A DNA stretch of 64,000 bases from Deltaproteobacteria bacterium (GCA_016717595.1 JADKFE010000029.1:1-64000), one strand, 5' to 3'; positions 50,036 through 62,153 are shown, numbered from the stretch's first letter. Notes: generated by a model not told the origin, from the letters alone. A program made the numbers and translations.

Positions 50036-52015
50036 ATGCGCGCCCTCCTCCTGATGACCACGACGCTCTCGCTCACCCTCCTGATCGCCTGCGGCGACAA
50101 AGAGCCCGCCGATCCCACGGACGACAGCGCGGACGACAGCGCGGACGACAGCGCGGACGACAGCGCCGAGGACAGCGCCGAGGACAGCGCCCCCGTAGAC
50201 GCCGACGGCGACGGCGCCTTCGCCTCCGTAGACTGTGACGACGACGACCCGGCCGTACATCCAGACGCCCAAGAGCTCTGCGATGGCGTAGACAACAACT
50301 GTGATGGGTTCACCGACGGCGAGGACGCCCAAGGCGCGCCGACCTGGTTCCCCGACGCCGACGGCGACGGCCAAGGTGTCGCCGAGGGCGCGGTGACGGC
50401 CTGTGAGGCGCCTCCTGGGACCGCCCCCGTCGATGGCGACTGCGCGCCCGATGACGCGGCGGTGTACTCAGGCGCCCCAGAGATCTGCGGGGATGGCGTG
50501 TTGCAGGGCTGCCCGGATGACGAGGCCAGCGCGCGGGCGCTGTGTGAGGTGGACAGCCTCTGGGACGCCAGCCTTCGTATCTTCTATGACCATGGTGGGA
50601 GCTACGGCACCCTCGCCAACGTCGGCGATCTGGACGGCGACGGGCGCGCGGACCTCGCCCACGCGGAACCTACGCTGGACTTTGTCGCCAGTAAGGCGGG
50701 CGGCGTGGCGATCTTCCTCTCCAGCGGCGCCCTCGCCGCCGGGCGCGGTGTGGATCTCACCGTCGCCGACGCCGACATCATGATCGTCGGCTCCTCCGCG
50801 GGGATGCAGGCCGGGGTGCACGCGGCCGCCGCGGGTGATCTGGACGGTGATGGCCTCGGTGACCTGCTCGTCGGGTCTGACCCAGTTTCAAGAAGCGCAG
50901 AAACCGACACAATCTATGTGTTGCTCTCCTCTGGAGCGCTCGCCCGCGGCGCTGCGACAAGGATCAGCGTCGACGACGCGGACCTTCACCTCTCTGGCGT
51001 CGCTGCGCAGAAGCGGTTTAACCGGAGCGCTCAAGGGCTCGGCGACGTAGACGGTGACGGCCTCGGCGACCTGATGCTCGGCGCGGACCACACCAGCGGG
51101 GGAGCCGGCTCGGTCTACCTCTACCTCTCCTCTGGCGCCTTGTCCGGGGGCCTCACGGAGCTGAGCGAGCTAGACGCGGACCTCACCCTCACCGGAGAGA
51201 CCGGGGGGGTCTACGCCGGGGAGCACATTGAGGCCGTGGGCGACATCGACGGTGACGGCCTCGGCGACGTGCTCGTGGGCGCGTTGGGGACGGCGGCCGA
51301 CCGGTGGATGGCGACGGCCTACCTCTTGCTCTCCAGCGGCGCGCTCACCGCGCGGGGCGAGGCGGGCACCCTCGCCACCGCCGACCTGACCGTACAGGGT
51401 GCCCAGCCCATGGTCGAGGAATACTGGGACGGATGGGTCGAGGCCCACCCACCGGGCGCACGTCTGGGCGACATCGACGGCGACGGGCGAGACGATCTGC
51501 TCATCCACTCCTGGCATCAGAACTTCGCCGACGAGTTCAGCGGCGACCGCGCGTCGATCTTCCTCACGACGGGCTCGATCAACAGCCCTCGGGGTGAGCT
51601 CACCACAGACGACGCCGAGTGGATCATCGCCGAGAGCAGCCCGGGCTCGATGACCACTGAGCTGCGCTCCTTGGGGGATCTCGACGGTGACGGCGGCCCG
51701 GAGATCGCGCTTGTCGCCCGCCAGCACACAGGCACGATGCGGTTTCAGGGAGCGCTCTTTGTCTATCGCTCTTCAGGCGCGCTGGGCACGACGGGGCGGA
51801 TAGAGCTGAACGACTATGATGACGTGATCCTGGGCGAGCACGAGGGCGCGACGTTCGGCCTTCATCTCAGCCCCATGGGCGACCTGAACGGCGACGGTGT
51901 GTCGGACTTCGCCGTCTCTAGCCCACGCGCCATGCTCGCCACGGGCGAACAGGGGATGGGCTATGTGGTGGACGGCGCGGCGCTGCTGCGTTTTTGGTCG
52001 GGTGAGAGCTTCTGA
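50036..52015 (+). CDS. FG-GAP/integrin-alpha-like lipoprotein with one MopE module
   Basis: The ATG at 50036 begins MRALLLMTTTLSLTLLIAC (lipobox Cys19). A hyper-acidic (DDSA)n linker is followed by one MopE-type module (CDGVDNNCDG, DADGDGQG). Residues about 190-650 hold some seven FG-GAP blades, each with a calcium loop such as GDLDGDGRADL, GDVDGDGLGDLMLG, GDIDGDGRDDL and GDLNGDGVSDF, alternating with the motif FLSSGALA. This is a seven-bladed beta-propeller on the cell surface, probably for adhesion or ligand binding. The gene is intact at 659 residues. Confidence 0.88.
   Translation: MRALLLMTTTLSLTLLIACGDKEPADPTDDSADDSADDSADDSAEDSAEDSAPVDADGDGAFASVDCDDDDPAVHPDAQELCDGVDNNCDGFTDGEDAQGAPTWFPDADGDGQGVAEGAVTACEAPPGTAPVDGDCAPDDAAVYSGAPEICGDGVLQGCPDDEASARALCEVDSLWDASLRIFYDHGGSYGTLANVGDLDGDGRADLAHAEPTLDFVASKAGGVAIFLSSGALAAGRGVDLTVADADIMIVGSSAGMQAGVHAAAAGDLDGDGLGDLLVGSDPVSRSAETDTIYVLLSSGALARGAATRISVDDADLHLSGVAAQKRFNRSAQGLGDVDGDGLGDLMLGADHTSGGAGSVYLYLSSGALSGGLTELSELDADLTLTGETGGVYAGEHIEAVGDIDGDGLGDVLVGALGTAADRWMATAYLLLSSGALTARGEAGTLATADLTVQGAQPMVEEYWDGWVEAHPPGARLGDIDGDGRDDLLIHSWHQNFADEFSGDRASIFLTTGSINSPRGELTTDDAEWIIAESSPGSMTTELRSLGDLDGDGGPEIALVARQHTGTMRFQGALFVYRSSGALGTTGRIELNDYDDVILGEHEGATFGLHLSPMGDLNGDGVSDFAVSSPRAMLATGEQGMGYVVDGAALLRFWSGESF
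50120..50191 (+). repeat. 12-bp tandem repeat GACGACAGCGCG and variants
   Basis: Three identical 12-bp copies (50120-50155) followed by degenerate GACGACAGCGCC and GACAGCGCCGAG units encode DDSADDSADDSADDSAEDSAEDSA. Units are multiples of three, so copy-number change would alter linker length without shifting frame. Confidence 0.8.
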
Positions 52016-52027
52016 TGGGGCGGAGGC

Positions 52028-53380
52028 TCAGCGGCGGGCGCGCCGCCGACCCAACACAAAGGTGAGGGCGGCGAGGCCCAGAGCACCGCTCACGGGGACT
52101 GTGCTCGTCCCGCAGCTCATCTTGGGCTCGTCTCCGCGGTCGACCTCGGCGGGATCCCCCTCGCCGTCGTCTACCTCGTCATCATCGTCGTCGTCTGGGG
52201 TGTCGTCGCAAGAGCCCGGGTCGTCCACCCAGCCGTCGATGCAGCGCGGGAAACGGTCCTCAAGGGCCTCATCGTAGAGCACATACCGCACCTGCTCCTG
52301 GTCGCGGATGTTGGACCCGTACAGCACGAGGTCTTGGTCAACGGCGCCGGGGCCATAACGCAGGTGCAGCCGGGTGAAGGTGGCGCCGCCCCAGTCCCCA
52401 ACCCAGCCCAGCTCCTCGATCACCTCGGTGTCCAAGGGCTCACCAGAGCAGGGGTCACACGAGCCGGGATCCCAGGCGTACTCCAGCACCCACGACGCGC
52501 GGTCGCGGCCGACGTCGTCTAGGGCCTTCACAAAACGACCGTCATAAAACGCGCCGAAGCTCTCAAACGCGGCCTCATCAAAGAGGCACTCGTCCTCCAC
52601 CTCGGCCTGGGGGTAGTTGCTGATGTGGGTCTGGCCCTCGTCACCCATCACGAACAGGATGAGGTCTTGTTCGTCTTCAGCGTTCGCCGTGCCCAGACGC
52701 ACGGGCAGGCTGAACACGGGGTCGGAGTAGCGGAGCTGCAAGGGCGACAGGAACGTGGCCTCTTCAGGCAGCGCCGTGAGGCTGACCTTGGCGGCGAAGA
52801 AGTACGCCCCGGCGTCGATGTACTCCTGCAGGAGCTCCCCGGCCGTCTCACTCACCGCGTAGCCGTTTGTGTCCAGCCAGGTGAGCAGGGCCGCGGACTC
52901 CGTGGCCGAGAGGATCACGATGTCGTACTCCCCTTCAGAGAAGCTCGCCTCGACGGTGACGCCCTCGGCCTCTCCGCCGCCATCGCCGCCGCCGCTGTCT
53001 TGGGCGACGGCGCCGGTGTCAGACCAGTCGTTCGCGAAGTCGTCGCAGGTGTAGGAGACGAGGCGCGGCGAGGAGTACGCGTCGAGGCGGGTGAAGAGCT
53101 CGGGGGCCACCACCCGCACATCTTCAGCGCTGAGCACCTCGGGCACGGGCACGACCAAGGCGAAGTCGGTGACGTCGCCGACGAGGTCGTTCGCCAAGGT
53201 GAGCGTCGTGGAGTCCTCTTGGCGGGTGACGATGATCTTGGACGCGCGGTTAAACAGCGCCGCGTCGGGGCCGCCGACGTAGGTTCCGCAGAAGGCGCTG
53301 GCGTCCTTCGGCGCGAGGGCGGCGGACAACACGCCGAGGGTGAGCGTGATGGAGGCGGCGAGGGGGAGAGAGCGGGCCAT
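52028..53380 (-). CDS. DUF2330 protein with MYXO-CTERM-like tail
   Basis: About 450 residues from ATG 53380 (GGAG box upstream; GTG at 53386 is less likely). A signal peptide ends in APKDASA, and FCGTYVGG, KIIVTRQEDSTTLTLAND and FALVVPVPE are the DUF2330 hallmarks. The C-terminus has an acidic stretch (DDDDDDEVDDGEGD), then MSCGTSTVPVSG, a hydrophobic helix and RRRARR, a MYXO-CTERM-like anchor. DUF2330 is secreted and of unknown function, common in Myxococcota. It converges with the FG-GAP gene. Confidence 0.85.
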   Translation of the reverse strand: MARSLPLAASITLTLGVLSAALAPKDASAFCGTYVGGPDAALFNRASKIIVTRQEDSTTLTLANDLVGDVTDFALVVPVPEVLSAEDVRVVAPELFTRLDAYSSPRLVSYTCDDFANDWSDTGAVAQDSGGGDGGGEAEGVTVEASFSEGEYDIVILSATESAALLTWLDTNGYAVSETAGELLQEYIDAGAYFFAAKVSLTALPEEATFLSPLQLRYSDPVFSLPVRLGTANAEDEQDLILFVMGDEGQTHISNYPQAEVEDECLFDEAAFESFGAFYDGRFVKALDDVGRDRASWVLEYAWDPGSCDPCSGEPLDTEVIEELGWVGDWGGATFTRLHLRYGPGAVDQDLVLYGSNIRDQEQVRYVLYDEALEDRFPRCIDGWVDDPGSCDDTPDDDDDDEVDDGEGDPAEVDRGDEPKMSCGTSTVPVSGALGLAALTFVLGRRRARR

Positions 53381-53699
53381 GGGCACTCCAGAAGGATCGG
53401 GCTCACCGTAGCACGGCCCCAGGCGCCTTGTGCTGGTAGGTGCGCGTTGGCGCCTACGACGCCGCCTCTCGCCGCGATGAAGCGCGCCAAAGTCTGTGCC
53501 GAATCATCTCTTGGGCTGCGCCGCCCTCGGCGCCACGCGCCCGACGCTCCGCCAAGCGGCCTCCCTCCCCGCCTATCCCCAGACGAGACCCCGCTCGAAA
53601 TGACCGCGCCAGGGCGCCGCTGGCCCGCCCAAGCCCTCGAGAGTTGTTGTGTCTATCGGATCTTAGACTTCACGGTACACTTGGGCCTCGGAGGTCTCC
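53381..53699. other. Divergent intergenic region
   Basis: The gap separates the divergent DUF2330 and giant DUF4157 genes. GGAGGT four bases before the ATG at 53700 is a strong ribosome site. The stretch near 53645-53680 is less GC-rich and probably holds the promoter of the giant gene, but no clear -35/-10 or -24/-12 pair is visible. Confidence 0.4.
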
Positions 53700-56600
53700 A
53701 TGTCCCGTCGTCCTGACCTGCGCCGCGAGTCGGCGCCCGCTCATGTGATCACCACGGAGCCCCAGCGGCAGGCCAGCGGTCCGTCTACGACGCCTTCAGC
53801 CCTCGTCGATGGGCCCGGGGCCTGGGTGGGCGAGCTGCACGAGCGGGTGGGCAACCTCGCCCTGGGCCACGCGCTGATGAGCCCCGAGGAGGACGCGGGG
53901 TACTCCCAGCAGCTCACCGCCGCCTTGGCCGACGCCCCGATGCTCTCACGCGCCCTGCGCTCCAACCGGCACAATCAGGCCGCCCTGCGCCGGGGTGCGC
54001 TGCCGCAGGATTTTCAGCTCCCGTCTGGCCAAGGTCGGCCCCTGCCCGAGCCCGTACAAGAGCGGGTCTCCGCCGCCTTGGGCCGCGACGTCTCCAAGAT
54101 GCGGGTTCACGACGACCCCGCCGCCGCCCGAGCCGCCGACACGATCAACGCCGAGGCCTTCGCCGAGAAGAACCACGTCTTCTTTGGCGCCGGGATGCTC
54201 AACTTCAACTCCGTCGAGGGCATGGCGCGGCTGCTGCACGAGGCCACCCACGTCGGCCAGTGGGAGGAGGGCGCCCTCGCCGGAAAACAGGGCGTCTCCA
54301 GCCCCTCCGACCCCACCGAACAAGAGGCCACCGCCAGCGAGGCCTTGGCTTCAGAGGCCTTGGAGGGCGCCGCCGCCGACCCGATGCTCGCCGAGTCGAG
54401 CCCCTCGCCCCCGCCGCCGCCGCCCGGCGCCGCCGTCTCCCAGAGCCCCAGCGCCTTGGCCGCCCAGCTCGCCGAGTCCGTGGGCGGGCTGCCGGGGGAG
54501 ATCGCCGCCCGGCTGGTGGAGCGCCTCACCGCCCGGCTGCCCGAGGCCGACCCCGTCGTTGAGGCCGGAGACGCCCAGGCCCTCGCCGCGCCCACGGCCG
54601 CCTTGGTGCCAAGCCTTGGCTCCGGCGCCACCTGTTAACGTCACAACGCCTTCGTTGCCTTCGTCGAGCCTGCCCACCACGGCGTCCAGCGTCGAGGAGG
54701 CCTTCGCGCTGGTCAACCAGAGCTTCAACGCCGCCTTAGACGCCGAGGCCAACGACCGCGCCGCCCAGCGCGCCGCCGTCACCCCGCCCGCGCCCATCGC
54801 CGCCGCCGGGCTCGGCCAGATCGTCGACACCCAGGCCAGCGCTGAAGGCCAGCTCATCACCCAGCGCGCTGAAGCCGCCCAGGTCGGGCTCACTGAAGAG
54901 GGGCAGACCCCAGAGGCCACGGCCCAGCCCGCCGCCGCCCCCGCCGAGGCCCCCGCGGCGCCGCCGATCTCCGCCCGCCTCTCCCGCCGTGAGGCCGATG
55001 AAGAGGGCCCCGCCCCGCCCACCACGGACGCCGCCCCCGCCGTCGAGGTCACCCCCGCCGAGGGGAGCGCCCAGGCCCAGAGCCCCGTGGTCACCGAGAC
55101 CAGCCCCTCAAGCCCCACCGCCCCGTCTACGACCACGTCCCAGGCCGTCGTGCCCCCCGCCGTCACCCCCGCCCAGACCGAGGCCCCGGCCCTGGACCTC
55201 CCCGCCGAGGCGGCCAGCGCCAGCGGCGGCGACGGCGAGCTGACCAGCCTTGAGTTCGACAAAGCCAACGCCGACCGCGAGCGGGAGCTGGCCCAGTCCG
55301 ACCTTCAGCGCCTCGAGGCCCGGCAAAAAGAGGCCGAGGCCCGGGCCAAGGCCGAGGGCCACCCCGAAGATCTGCACAACGCGCCGACCCCCCATGAGCT
55401 GCAGAGCGCCAAAGACCGCGTCGCCCGGGCTGAAGAGGACGCCAAAGAGGCCGAGACCGCCCTGCAGTCGGCCCAGAACGCCGCCTCGGCCCCCAGCGGC
55501 GGCGGGGGAGAGGGCGGCGGCGGTGGTGGCGGTGGCGCCAACCCCGAGGCCCTCGCCGCCGAGGCCCAAGCCCAGGCTGAAGCCGCCGCCGCCGAACAAG
55601 CCGCCGCCCTGGGCGCCGAGACCACCGCCGACCAGGCCGCCCTGACGGCCCAGGCCCAGGCCGCCCGGGCCCAGGTGCTCGCCCAGGCCCAGCTCCTCGC
55701 CGAGCAGGTGCGCGCCGCCGCCACCACCCAAGCCACCGCCGTTCGCGACGCCGGGGCCCAGGCCGCCGACGCCGCCCGCGCCCAGGCCCAGGCCGAGGCC
55801 GAGTCCGCCCGCGCCGCCGCTGAAGCCGCCGCCAGCCAAGCCTCCAACGCCTCGGGCCCCTTCGACGGCCCCGAAGAGGAGTCCCAGGCCCAAGCCGCCG
55901 CCGAGGCCGAGGCCGCGTCGATCCGCGCTGAGGGGGAGGCCAAAGCTGAAGAGCTGATCGCCGCCGGAGAGGCCAAGGCCGAGCAGCTCATCACCGCCGC
56001 CGAGGCCCAGGCCCAGCAGCTCATCGCCCAAGGAGAGCTCGCCGCCGCCCAGCTCATCGCCGCCGCCGACGCCGGGGCCGAGGCCGTCGCCGCCCAGGCC
56101 GCGCTGTTGACCCAGCAGCTCCAGGTGAACGCCGCCGCCCACACCGCCCAGCTCAACGCCGAGCGGGACGCGGCCATCGTCGCCACGGAGACTCTGCTCG
56201 CCGAGGTGGAGGCCGCCGCTCCGCCAGTCGTTGAGCCGGTCAACAATCCTGTTGTTGTCAACTCCACCCCCGCGGAGACGCCGCTTGGCCCTGATGAGCG
56301 CGGCGTCAAGCTCGTGAGCGCCCCCAGCTCCAGCGGCCCCACCTACCCCGCGCCCCCAGGCCCCGCCGCGCCGGGTGAGGTGGTGGAGCCCAGCGTCGCC
56401 GCGCCTTACCCCCGCGCCGCGCCCCAGACCAGCCCGCTCTTGGACCACCTCCGCGGCGTGACCGACTCCACGCTCGTGGACGGCCCCGAGGCCCAAGCCG
56501 CCACGGCGGAGGCCCTCGGCGTGTCCGTTGAGGCCCTCACCGTGCTGCAGTCCAACCCCAGCGCCTTGACCTGGAGCGATCTGACCGCCGCCGGGCTCAG

Positions 56601-59600
56601 CGACGCCGACCGCGCCGCCCTGCAGACCGCCGCCGCCGTCGATCTCGCCAGCGGCCTCGACCCCGACCAGCCCGCGAACCTCTTCTTGAGCTGGTTCGAC
56701 TGGGAGATCGCCACCCAGGCCGACTTCCGCGCCACCCAGCCCCACCTCGACAACTCCATCCACCTCGACAACGCCGGCATGGACGAGGTCGCCGCGCTGA
56801 TGGGCGTCGCCGAGTTCCAGCGCCTCGTGCTGTCTACCCACGGCCTGCCCGGCGGCCAGCTCATGAAGCCTGAAGACGGCCCCGGCCACGAGGTCTACGA
56901 CGCCCGGGTGATGGCGGACCTCGCCGAGCAGTCCGGCGTAGACTCCGTGCTCTTGGCCCACTGTTACGGGGCGCTGGGCGCCGATGGAGTCAACACCCTT
57001 GATGTAGACTACCGCGCCGCCTCAGGCTCCTCCATCGCCGAGTTCGCCGCCCGGGGCATGGACGTCTCGGCCTATGAGGGGGAGGTGAGCTCGACGACGG
57101 CCACGACGATGGTGGGCCTGTGGTCGGAGCTGCTCGCCGCCGGGGTGCCTGACGACGCCGCCCTGCAGCTCGCCGGGGCCTACGCCAACGCCAACGGCGA
57201 CGAGAACCTCAACAGCATCGACTGGCAGCACTACGCCCCCCACGCCCGCGCCGAGCTGGGCCCCGAGAACGACCCCCAAGCCTGGGCCAACGAGAACGGC
57301 TTCGTCGAGACCCAGGTGAACGGCGAGCGCAGCACCCCCGCCCACATGCTGCCCCTGCTCGCCGAGTATGGCCACCTGCTCATGGCCACGCCTACGGTCA
57401 CCAACGCGCCGATGGCGTTCACCGGCAACGAGGCCGCGGGCCAGGCCGACCTCTTCGCCCGCATGACGATCAACGATCTGGTCTACGGCGGCCTCTACCC
57501 CAGCGCCGGAGACAGCGGCCAAGACGCGCAGATGGTCGTGCGGCTCTTGGAGGACGCCTGGACCGGCGCGCCCCTCGTTCAAGACGGCCAGCTCCCGTCT
57601 TGGGCCACCTTGGGCCCCCGGCTGTACTTCGCCTTGGAGGGTCAGGTCTCGGCGATTGAGCAGATGAGCCCCGATCAGCGCGCCCAGAACGCCGCGGCCT
57701 TGGAGAACCTCCAGCTCATGCGGGACGCGGTCTGGATTCAGCTCGCCGCTGAAGGCCAAGGCGTCACCGATGAGCACGGCCAGATGGCCTTCTTGCCGCC
57801 CACCGACCTCACCGTAGACCCGTCAAGCCCCTCCACGGCCACCAACGCCACAGGCAACACAACCGTTGTCAACGGCGTGACCGTGGCCGACCCCACCCGG
57901 ATCATCGCCCCCGACGTCAGCGTCGATCCCCTCGCGCCCACCCAAGGGCTCTTGTTCAGCGAGGCGATCAGCGACGGCACCACGCCCGTGCCGCCCCAGG
58001 CCGCGGCGCTGTACACCGACCTGCTCACCGGAAACCCCGACACCATCCGGGCGGCCTTGGACGGCGCGCTCACCTTGCCCCCGGATCAGCTCGCGATCCT
58101 CTCCACCTACCTCCCGGCGATGGTGCAAGACCTGCCCCCCGAGGCCATGCAGGTGGTCGGCTTGACCTTGTGGGAGGCCGGCGCGGAGATCGACGCCGCC
58201 AAACGCAGCGGGGCGGAGCTGGACGCGGCCATCGTCGAGCAGAACTCGATCTTGGGCCAAGGCTGGGCTGAGGCCACGGCGATGAACGGCCTCAACCCCT
58301 TCGGCGCCGAGATTCACACGACCTTGGCCATCGACGGTGAGGACTGGGCGGCCCACGCCGCCGAGGTGCAGGCCACCTTCGGCGTCTCGTTTGAGGGGAG
58401 CTGGGACGACAACCAGGTGGCCTGGGGGCACTACCTCGCCCAGAACCCCGGCCTGTGGACCGACATGGGCATGCCCTCGACGATGTGGACCTTTGAGGGG
58501 GATCTCGCGCGCTACAGCGGCACCACGGTGATGGCCTTCGCCGGGACCGACGGCATCCGTGTGTACCGAAACGGGCGCACCGACCTCCCGAGCGTCACCA
58601 ACCAAGAGATGGCCCTGGGCAGCAGCCTGACCTTCTTCGGCCCGGGTGCGCTGCCCGACCAAGGCTCGGCCCTGTTCAAGGCGGGCACCCTCGACCAGCT
58701 TGAGGCCTTGGGCTTCACGAACGCCTACGTCACCGAGCGCCCCGACGGCACCTTCGCCCTGGTGCCTTACGAGCGCAACGCCGAGGGTGACCCCGCCGTG
58801 CGAGAGGGCGCCCTGCTCATCCTCGACGCCCAAGGAAACGTCGTCACCGACCACGACGTAGACATGGCGGAGGCCGCCGCCCTGACCGAGGCCGCCGGGG
58901 TAAACCTGGAGACCCGCGAGGCCGCCGCCGCCGCCGAGCCCGAGGCTGACGAGGCCGCGCTCAACCAGATCGAGTCCGGCTGGCAGGGCGGCGCGAGCTT
59001 CGTGAACGGCGGTGTTGAGCTAGAGGCCAGCCAAGGCCACACCCAGACCAGCCTCTCAGTCAACAACGGCGTTGAGTTCTCGGGGCTCGTGCCCTTGAGC
59101 AGCTTCCGCGACACGGCCCTCGTCGCCGGGCCCCGCATCTCGTACCAGAACGGCACGCTCCAGGCCGGCGGGCAGCTCGGCGTGAGCACCAAGATCGGCG
59201 ACCAAGAGCTCCTCGCCTTGGCCTACGCCTCGATGAGCTTCGGCCAAGGCGGCGAGATCACCGGGGTGAACGCCGGAGGATCCGCCCAGTACGGCGGCTA
59301 CAACGCCTCGTTGGCGGTGAGCTTCCAAGACGCCGACTTCGCGTCCTATGTGGCCCCCGACGCCAACGGCAACCCGGGGATGATCTTCTACGGCAGCACT
59401 TCAGGGCAGTCCTTGGGCGGCGGCGGCGCTGTGCCCGTGGGCCCCTTCGTCGTCGGCGCCGACGGCAGCCTCAGCCGCAGCCTCACCGTGCAGGCCTTCA
59501 CCAGCGTGCAGAACCTCCCCGGCCTCGACCCCACCCTCGCCGAGACCGACCCCCGCGCCTTCCGCGACGCCGTCGCCGCCGAGATGGCCGGTCGCACCGA

Positions 59601-62153
59601 GGGCATCGAGACCGTGAGTGACCTCGATCCCGACACCATCCTCGGCTGGGCCCCCGGCGACGGCATCATCATCGAGCAGACCAGCGGCGCGGGCGGCGGC
59701 GGCACCTTCGGCACCTTGGCCGTGAACGTCACCGCCGGGGCTGAAGAGGAGCGCACGGAGCAGGTCACCGTGGCCCGCGGCGACGGCAACGCCGTGACCA
59801 TCACCGTCACCAGCCTCGACGCCGACACCTTCCGCGCCGGGCTCAACGCCGGGCCCTTCGGCATCTCAGGACGTGACACAGACGAGACCGCGTCTTCAGT
59901 CACCTTCACCATCCCCGACATCACCACCACTGAAGGCCGCGCCGCCCTGGACATGTACTTAAACGCCCAGGCCTTGCCCGGCGCCTTGGACTACGCCGCG
60001 AGCACCGGGGTCATCCCCCAGAACGTCGATCTCACGAACCCCCAGGCCGTCGCGGCCTACGCCACCGAGGCCAACCGCGCCTACCTCGACGCGCAGTCGT
60101 CCCGCGAGACCCGCGGCGGCCCCGAGGTCAACGGCGCGACGTACTCCGAGCAGAGCTTCTCCCAGGCGTTCCAGCAGAGCACCAGCCTCAGCGCCTTGGG
60201 CTTCGCCTTGACCTCGTCGATGAACCGCGAGACCTGGACCGACCTCCTGTACAACGTCGATGGCGACTGGCAGACGAACCTGCTCCTCGACCAACAAGAG
60301 CAGTGGATGTTCTCCCGCGACACCCACCTCTCCGGCGTCTCGGTGAACCCCGAGACGGGCCCGTTCATGTCGATGTACCAGCAGCAGGACGCGAACTCCG
60401 CCTGGATCCGCGAGAACGGCCTCACCGACCTCATCGACCCCAACGACCCGATGAGCGCGCTCTTCGCCAGCGGCGCGTTTGACAACGCTTCTGTTGACGG
60501 CTCGCCGCGCATGACCTTGGCCCTGGGGCTCGAGGAGGACGACCTCCAGGCGATCAACACGGCCTTGGACTCTCAAGGGGAGGTGGATGTGCGCCTCGAG
60601 GGCATGGACGAGGCCATCGAGAACCGGATGCGGGCGTTTCTGAACGACAACACCGACTGGGGCCTCAGCTTTGACCCCGTGACCGGCGACGTGAGCTTGG
60701 GCCCGGACGTGGCCGAGGTGCCGATGGATGAGCTGGCCGTGTACACCGGCATGACCACGGAGGAGACCGTGGCGCTGTTCGGGGATCAGGCCGATGACCC
60801 GCTGTTCGTCGCCCAGACCCTCGCGGACGTGGCGAACGCCAACCCCTCGGACTTCGCCACCCTGCCGCCCATCCAACAAGAGCTCTACCTGCGCATCGGG
60901 CTGAGCGCCTACACTGAAGAGAGCCCCTACCTCGCCAAAGCCGAGGGCTCCCCCTTCGACGTCATCGCGCTGATCGCCGACGTACAAGACGACGAGACCC
61001 GCGACATGATGCTGCGCCGCATGTTCTATGCCGCAGAGCAGCAAGAAGAGGGCGCCCAGGGCACCTTACGGTTCTTGCAGTGGGCCGAGCAGCTCCCGCC
61101 CGAGCTGACCGCGTCCCTGCGGGAGGGCGCGACTCTGCAGGTGGATCTGCCCCTGACCGGCCCCCAAGATCTGCTCAATGAGCTGATCGACGGCGGCCCG
61201 GGCTATGGCGGCGCCGATGTGTCGTTCACCCTGGACCGCATGACCCCCGAGCAGCGCACGGTGTACCTCGACGCCTTGCCCAGCCTCATCGACAGCCAGG
61301 CCTTCTTGACCCGCTACGCCGAGGTTCACGGCGAGCCCTTCCCCTACGCCGACGCGGGCCCCGTGGCCTGGATGTTTCTGGGCATGCCGGACGCCTCAAG
61401 CCAAGCGGGGATGATCGCCGCCCTGCAAGGCACGCCCTACGCCGACGCCCTCACGAGCTTCGCCCAGGCCCACCCCGAGCAGTTCTTGGGCGCTGAGGTG
61501 CCCATCGACTACCGCCAGGCCGCCGTGACCCAGCTCGTGAACGCCGGGCTTGACCCCACGGCCTTTGGGGTGAGCGCCACCGAGGCCCTCACGCTCTGGA
61601 CTGGGACGTGAACGCCCGGGCGCAGTTCTTCGCCTCCCAAGCGGGCACCCCCGGCTGGCCGGCCTTGCAGGAGGCCGTGCTCAACGACCCCTCGCTCTTG
61701 TTCCGTGAGACCGGGGTGCGAGACACGGGCGACGTCTTGGCGATCACCGACGCCCTGGAGGCCGCCGGGGTGCCCCGGGAGCTGGTGATCAACATGATGG
61801 CCCGGGCGGTCACCTTTGATGACAGCGACTACGGCGACGCCCGGCGGCTCATGGCTGAAGGGGGCCCCGAGGCCGTCGCCGCGCGGCTGGTGGACATCGC
61901 CGATGACGGTGAGAACATGTTCTCGGGCTACAAACGCGACTGGGTCACCGGCCTGATGCTCGGCGTGGCCGGAGACGCCGCCGCGTCCCAGACGGTGGTG
62001 TCGCAGTACGCCGCCGAGAGCGGCCAGCCCCCCACGAACCTGCTCGTGCTCGTTCAAGACGACCCCACCCAGCTCGGCCTGATGATGGAGGTGCTGGAGA
62101 GCGCCGGATACAGCGCTGAAGTGGCCCAGTGGCGCCTGGAGCGCGGTTATTGA
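53700..62153 (+). pseudogene. Giant DUF4157 protein with caspase-like dyad; two compensating frameshifts
   Basis: Reading frame changes by +1 near 54630 and back near 61600; joined, the gene codes about 2817 residues. Residues about 110-190 are a DUF4157 (eCIS core) domain with RVHDDPAAARAADTI and the zinc-type motif LLHEATHVGQ (His180, Glu181, His184). A Pro/Ala linker, a Gly-rich stretch and a long Ala/Gln/Glu coiled coil (about 515-840) follow. Near 1040-1090, LVLSTHGLPGG (His1047) and VDSVLLAHCYGALG (Cys1088) resemble the His-Cys dyad of caspase-like peptidases. A glycine-rich strand region (about 1780-1900) and a long helical C-terminus end in WRLERGY. No signal peptide. It may be a toxin-like or contractile-injection-associated protein. 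Confidence 0.75.

Noticed and set aside
55108..56961. 617-residue minus-strand Gly/Leu-rich ORF
   Set aside because: Antisense of the Ala/Gln coiled coil in the giant gene; GLGLGLGG composition is a codon shadow.
53700..62153. Complete contractile injection system locus
   Set aside because: Only the DUF4157 domain hints at it. No sheath, tube, baseplate or AAA+ genes occur in the window.
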